NCBI RefSeq assembly: GCF_020010925.1
Contig: NZ_JAGJBZ010000002.1
Location: 930,001-994,000 of the forward strand
DNA: 64,000 nucleotides
DNA from: Streptomyces griseiscabiei
GTDB lineage: Bacteria; Actinomycetota; Actinomycetes; Streptomycetales; Streptomycetaceae
Reading direction: 5' to 3'
This document shows positions 61,510-64,000 of the stretch, piece by piece. Both the position numbers and the translations under genes were made by a program. The notes beneath the pieces were generated by a model. The model had not been told where the DNA came from, ran no database searches, and worked only from the letters and a program-made list of their open reading frames with translations. The first letter of the stretch is position 1, and each line of letters begins with the position of its first letter.

Positions 61510-63003
61510 GTGGCGGTGACCGAGTCCGCGGTGGCGCCGGCGGGGCGTGAGCCCGAGCGGGCGCGCCCGGGACACGAGGACGGGCGGGCTCGCACACGGC
61601 GGGAGCACGAGGGGGCGCGCTCGGCGCGGGAGGGGATCCTGCGACGGCAGGCCGCCCGCGAGTCGGCGGCCCGCACCTACGCGCGCGCCCTGCCCATCGT
61701 GCCCGTACGCGCGCGTGGGCTGACCATCGAGGGCGCCGACGGCCGCCGCTACCTCGACTGCCTGTCCGGCGCGGGCACCCTCGCCCTCGGCCACAACCAC
61801 CCGGTCGTCCTCGAAGCGATCCGGAAAGTCCTCGACTCCGGCGCCCCCCTGCACGTCCTCGACCTGGCCACCCCCGTCAAGGACGCCTTCACCACCGAGC
61901 TGTTCCGCACCCTGCCGCCGGGCCTCGCGGACCGCGCGCGCATCCAGTTCTGCGGACCCGCCGGCAGCGACGCGGTCGAGGCCGCCTTCAGGCTGGTCCG
62001 CGCGGCGACCGGGCGGACCGGACTGCTCGCCTTCACCGGTGCCTGCCACGGGATGACCGCCGGGGCCCTGGAAGTGTCCGGAGGCGCCTCCGACGTACGA
62101 GTGGCACGGCTGCCGTATCCCCAGGACTACCGCTGTCCCTTCGGCGTCGGCGGTGAACGCGGTGCCGAACTCGCCGCCCGCTGGACCGAGTCCGTCCTCG
62201 ACGACGCCAAGTCCGGTGTGCCGCTGCCCGCCGGCATGATCCTCGAACCCGTCCAGGGCGAGGGCGGTGTCGTCCCCGCCCCCGACGGCTGGCTGCGCCG
62301 CATGCGCGAGATCACCGCCGCGCGCTCGATCCCGCTGATCGCCGACGAGGTCCAGACGGGCGTGGGCCGTACGGGCAGGTTCTGGGCCGTCGAGCACAGC
62401 GGTGTCGTCCCCGATGTGATGGTCCTGTCCAAGGCCATCGGCGGCAGCCTCCCGCTGGCCGTCGTGGTCTACCGCGACGACCTCGACGTCTGGCGGCCCG
62501 GCGCCCACGCGGGCACCTTCCGCGGCAACCAGCTCGCCATGGCCGCCGGCACCGCCACCCTCGCCCACGTCCGCGAGAACGGCCTCGCCGAACGGGCCGA
62601 GACCCTGGGCTCCCGCATCCTCGCCCAACTCCGTGGCCTCACCTCGCACTTCGCCTGTGTCGGTGACGTACGGGGACGGGGGCTGATGATCGGTATCGAG
62701 ATGGTCACCCCGGACGCGGCCCCTCCCTCCGACACCACCGGCCCACGCCCGCCCGCGCCTTCCCTCGCCACCGCGGTCCAGCGGGAGTGCCTGCGCCGGG
62801 GCCTGATCGTCGAACTCGGCGGGCGCCATGCCGGTGTCGTCCGCCTCCTCCCGCCGCTCACGATCACCGACGAACAGACGGACGCCGTACTCGACCGTCT
62901 GACGGACGCGATCGCCTCGGTGGCGTCCACCGCCGAGACCCGAGGCCCGGTGACCCCACCGCCCGAGCGAGCCCCGGCCCGCGGACCCAGCCCCGGGGAG
63001 TGA
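61510..63003 (+). CDS. Diaminobutyrate-2-oxoglutarate-type class III aminotransferase
   Basis: This is a 497-residue PLP enzyme. After a ~45-residue Arg/Glu-rich head come ARALPIVPVRARGLTIEGADGRRYLDCLSGAGTLALGHNHP and QFCGPAGSDAVEAAFRLVRAATGR. EPVQGEGGVVPAP, DEVQTGVGRTGRFWAVEHSGVVPD and the PLP lysine in MVLSKAIGGSLPLAVVVY follow. It resembles DABA aminotransferases that provide 2,4-diaminobutyrate for siderophores or ectoine. The following IucA/IucC-type gene points to a hydroxamate- or carboxylate-type NIS siderophore. The same pair is present after hflX in S. coelicolor, as I recall. Confidence 0.9.
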   Translation: MAVTESAVAPAGREPERARPGHEDGRARTRREHEGARSAREGILRRQAARESAARTYARALPIVPVRARGLTIEGADGRRYLDCLSGAGTLALGHNHPVVLEAIRKVLDSGAPLHVLDLATPVKDAFTTELFRTLPPGLADRARIQFCGPAGSDAVEAAFRLVRAATGRTGLLAFTGACHGMTAGALEVSGGASDVRVARLPYPQDYRCPFGVGGERGAELAARWTESVLDDAKSGVPLPAGMILEPVQGEGGVVPAPDGWLRRMREITAARSIPLIADEVQTGVGRTGRFWAVEHSGVVPDVMVLSKAIGGSLPLAVVVYRDDLDVWRPGAHAGTFRGNQLAMAAGTATLAHVRENGLAERAETLGSRILAQLRGLTSHFACVGDVRGRGLMIGIEMVTPDAAPPSDTTGPRPPAPSLATAVQRECLRRGLIVELGGRHAGVVRLLPPLTITDEQTDAVLDRLTDAIASVASTAETRGPVTPPPERAPARGPSPGE

Positions 63004-63182
63004 GCCCGCAGCCACCCCGAACGGCCGCCGGGCACAGCCCTCCTTCCCTCCGCGAAGCACGAACCAGCCGCGCGTCCCAGACACCCGACCACCGCCCTGC
63101 CCGCCTTCCCCACACGCCCCGACACCGCTCGCCCGTACAGCCCCGCGACTGCCCTCCCGCACGAGCAACCCAGGGAACCGCC

Positions 63183-64000
63183 TTGAAGCCGCTCTCCACC
63201 CCCGAGGCCCACACCCACGATCACGACACCGAAGCCCACACCCCGCTCATCCCGGGCCCGTCGAACGCAGAGCCGCCACCTCACCCGGCCGCCCCGTCGC
63301 CCCGCCCGCCCGAAGCGGGAACCCACCGGTCCGAGCCGGGGGCGGCTTCCGCTCAACACCCGCCCGGTCAGGCCGAACCGAGATCCGCTGCGACTGGGCC
63401 GGTCCCGCGCCAAGCCCGGCCGGCCCATGGCCCGACCGAGCCCCCGCCCGGCTCCGACACCGACCCGCTGCATCACCCTGACCCCCACACCGCGGCCCAA
63501 GCCGCAGCCGTCGAGAACCTGTTGCGCTGCTGGGCACGCGAACACGACCTCACCTCCCCTCTCGACGCCACCCTCCGCATCCCCCTTCCCACGACCGGCA
63601 CGACACTCCTCGCGCCGGTGCGCTACTGGTCCCCCACCGGCCATCACCGCTTCGGCCCGCCCCGCCTCGCCGACACCGACGCCACCGCACCCGCCCCCGA
63701 CGCGGCCACCGTGGCGACCCTCCTGGCCAGGGAGGCGACTCCACGGGCCCCGCATGACGCCGGCGCCTCACCGGACCATCGCGAGCTGGTCGGCAGGGTC
63801 GCCGACTCCGCCCGCCGCGTCGCCGTGTTCCTCGCCGAGCGCCGAGCCGAACCCGCCGATCATCCGGACCGTTTCCTCGCGGCGGAGCAGGCTCTCGTCC
63901 TCGGCCATCCCCTGCACCCGACCCCCAAGAGCCGCGAGGGTCTCCCGGGAGCCGAAACCCGCCTCTACTCACCGGAGACGCGCGGCTCCTTCCCCCTGCA
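63183..64000 (+). CDS. IucA/IucC-family NIS siderophore synthetase (N-terminal part, cut by window edge)
   Basis: The open frame from TTG 63183 runs past the window end with no stop. The first ~105 residues are His/Pro-rich low complexity (EAHTHDHDTEAHT). The IucA/IucC domain then begins: AAAVENLLRCWAREHDL, LRIPLPTTGTTLLAPVRYWSPTGHHRFGPPRL and FLAAEQALVLGHPLHPTPKSREGL, then ETRLYSPETRGSFPL, which are classic family signatures. These enzymes condense citrate or dicarboxylates with amines or alcohols through acyl-adenylates. The true start might be a later codon, since the head is unusual. A 179-bp C-rich gap separates it from the aminotransferase gene. Confidence 0.88.
   Translation, partial: MKPLSTPEAHTHDHDTEAHTPLIPGPSNAEPPPHPAAPSPRPPEAGTHRSEPGAASAQHPPGQAEPRSAATGPVPRQARPAHGPTEPPPGSDTDPLHHPDPHTAAQAAAVENLLRCWAREHDLTSPLDATLRIPLPTTGTTLLAPVRYWSPTGHHRFGPPRLADTDATAPAPDAATVATLLAREATPRAPHDAGASPDHRELVGRVADSARRVAVFLAERRAEPADHPDRFLAAEQALVLGHPLHPTPKSREGLPGAETRLYSPETRGSFPL

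Overview
The window is high-GC actinobacterial DNA, almost certainly a Streptomyces chromosome. The evidence is the very high GC content with GC-rich third codon positions, GTG/TTG starts, 4-bp stop/start overlaps, and a core gene order (recA-recX ... gluDCBA/gluR-gluK ... miaB ... miaA ... dapF ... rshA ... hflX ... aminotransferase/IucA-IucC) that I recall from S. coelicolor. No tRNA, rRNA, CRISPR array, transposase or integrase is visible. All assignments were made by eye from motifs, without database searches.

Region 1 (1-15.9 kb) is mostly conserved core: a truncated gene, a DUF3046 protein, an AI-2E/PerM-family membrane protein, recA-recX behind a LexA-like box, and a cysteine dioxygenase preceded by a 15-residue cysteine-rich leader peptide. 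It continues with an FAD monooxygenase, the glutamate ABC importer gluABCD facing the two-component pair gluR-gluK, an orphan TAXI-type binding protein, a Tat-exported PGRP amidase and a MazG-like protein.

Region 2 (15.9-40.4 kb) is a secretion-type locus wedged between core genes and is the most striking part of the window. The left arm reads leftwards: a 3525-residue giant protein with a WXG/LXG-like N-terminus, an embedded pierisin/scabin-type ADP-ribosyltransferase fold (R970, S1009-T1010-T1011, E1055-x-E1057), beta-rich repeats and Rhs-like sequence; then, overlapping it by 4 bp, a right-handed beta-helix fused to an EccA-like AAA ATPase; then a membrane-anchored surface protein. The right arm reads rightwards: a 750-residue WXG-like/coiled-coil protein, a 99-residue WXG100-like protein without WXG, tandem terminators, an ECF sigma factor translationally coupled to a membrane protein, and an EccC/EssC-like three-ATPase motor. 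EccB, EccD, EccE and mycosin homologues are absent, so this is an atypical type VII-like system or a relative of one.

Region 3 (40.4-51.9 kb) is core: miaB, a small dioxygenase-fold protein, an MT0933-like small protein, a short acidic protein, miaA, a membrane protein, dapF, rshA, a secreted M1 aminopeptidase and hflX, the last followed by a strong terminator.

Region 4 (52.0-59.9 kb) looks like an undescribed metabolic cluster. A leftward trio (an enlarged MfnB/DUF556-like TIM barrel, a cysteine-less CMD-like protein and a deoxyribosyltransferase-like protein) diverges from a LysR regulator. A rightward pair follows (a Gfo/Idh/MocA oxidoreductase and a DegT-family protein lacking the PLP lysine). 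An identical 16-bp element, with the same 17-nt-spaced downstream half, precedes both transcription units in the matching orientation, which suggests one regulon.

Region 5 (59.9-64 kb) holds a secreted trypsin-like protease and the start of an NIS-siderophore operon (diaminobutyrate-type aminotransferase, then an IucA/IucC synthetase cut by the window edge).
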